Shown here one piece after another: positions 5,144 to 5,258 of a stretch of 5,258 nt of DNA. The stretch comes from an uncultured Bacilli bacterium (GTDB lineage: Bacteria; Bacillota_I; Bacilli_A; RF39; UBA660). The stretch spans positions 1-5,258 of the forward strand of contig CALVXT010000098.1 in assembly GCA_944371545.1 (NCBI GenBank). Reading direction: 5' to 3'. The notes under the pieces are model-generated. The model worked only from the letters and a program-made list of their open reading frames with translations, searched no databases and had not been told where the DNA came from. The translations under genes and the position numbers were made by a program. Numbering within the stretch: the stretch's first letter is position 1; each line of letters begins with the position of its first letter.

Positions 5144-5258
5144 CTTCTATATTTTGGTTCATTTCTTCTTGTTGAGAGCCTACTTCATCGCCACTTTCAT
5201 CCATTAAAGATTCTTCTAATACTTCACTTGCTTCATCATCCATAAATTGTTTTTGAAG
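5127..5258 (-). CDS. C-terminal end of an unknown protein with an acidic tail
   Basis: Only the last 43 residues and the TAA stop (5129-5127) are present; the gene continues past the right edge. The segment has 16 Asp or Glu and a single Lys, contains repeated acidic clusters (MDDEASEVLEESLMDESGDE, ending IEENTEE), and is probably disordered. Such tails occur on many unrelated proteins, so no function can be assigned. The frame is supported by being open across all 132 bases, by its biased acidic composition, and by the terminator positioned exactly at its stop. Confidence 0.7.
   Translation of the reverse strand, partial: LQKQFMDDEASEVLEESLMDESGDEVGSQQEEMNQNIEENTEE

Overview
The window is very AT-rich (by eye about a quarter G+C), densely packed and almost entirely coded on the minus strand. 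Shine-Dalgarno sequences are strong (AAGGAGG, AAGGAG, AGGTGA). Two genes end in TGA and tryptophan is written TGG, so the code is the standard bacterial one, not the mycoplasma code. With a SipW/TasA-like surface protein, a Bce-type intramembrane-sensing kinase and an AAA/DUF4143 ATPase, this suggests a low-GC Bacillota chromosome, perhaps an uncultured gut Bacilli or Erysipelotrichia lineage. The taxon is inferred, not shown.

Layout, in transcription order from right to left. (1) 5258-5127: the last 43 residues of an unrecognised protein with a very acidic tail, ending inside a terminator hairpin. (2) 5126-4881: a repeat-rich gap of about 245 bases. It holds two copies of a 19-base direct repeat, nested inverted repeats, and a good-looking plus-strand promoter that may drive a small RNA. 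(3) 4880-2937: a two-gene unit, an AAA ATPase with a nuclease-like C-terminus followed 18 bases later by a Nudix hydrolase, closed by a clear intrinsic terminator. (4) 2899-627: a promoter built into that terminator, then three genes joined by two ATGA overlaps: an unknown 186-residue helical protein, an OmpR-family response regulator and a short histidine kinase. (5) 622-1: an independent sigma-A-type promoter just after the kinase, driving a SipW-type secreted surface protein cut off by the window edge.

How the genes may work together. The kinase has two membrane helices, almost no extracellular loop and no HAMP domain. This is the architecture of BceS-type kinases, which usually take their signal from a BceAB-type ABC transporter. 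No transporter is present here, and the unknown gene occupies the lead position of the operon, so it is a candidate accessory partner. The surface-protein gene next door may be a target, but that is only positional inference. The ATPase and Nudix genes look like an accessory cassette of unproven role. No tRNA, rRNA, CRISPR array or intact insertion sequence was seen.
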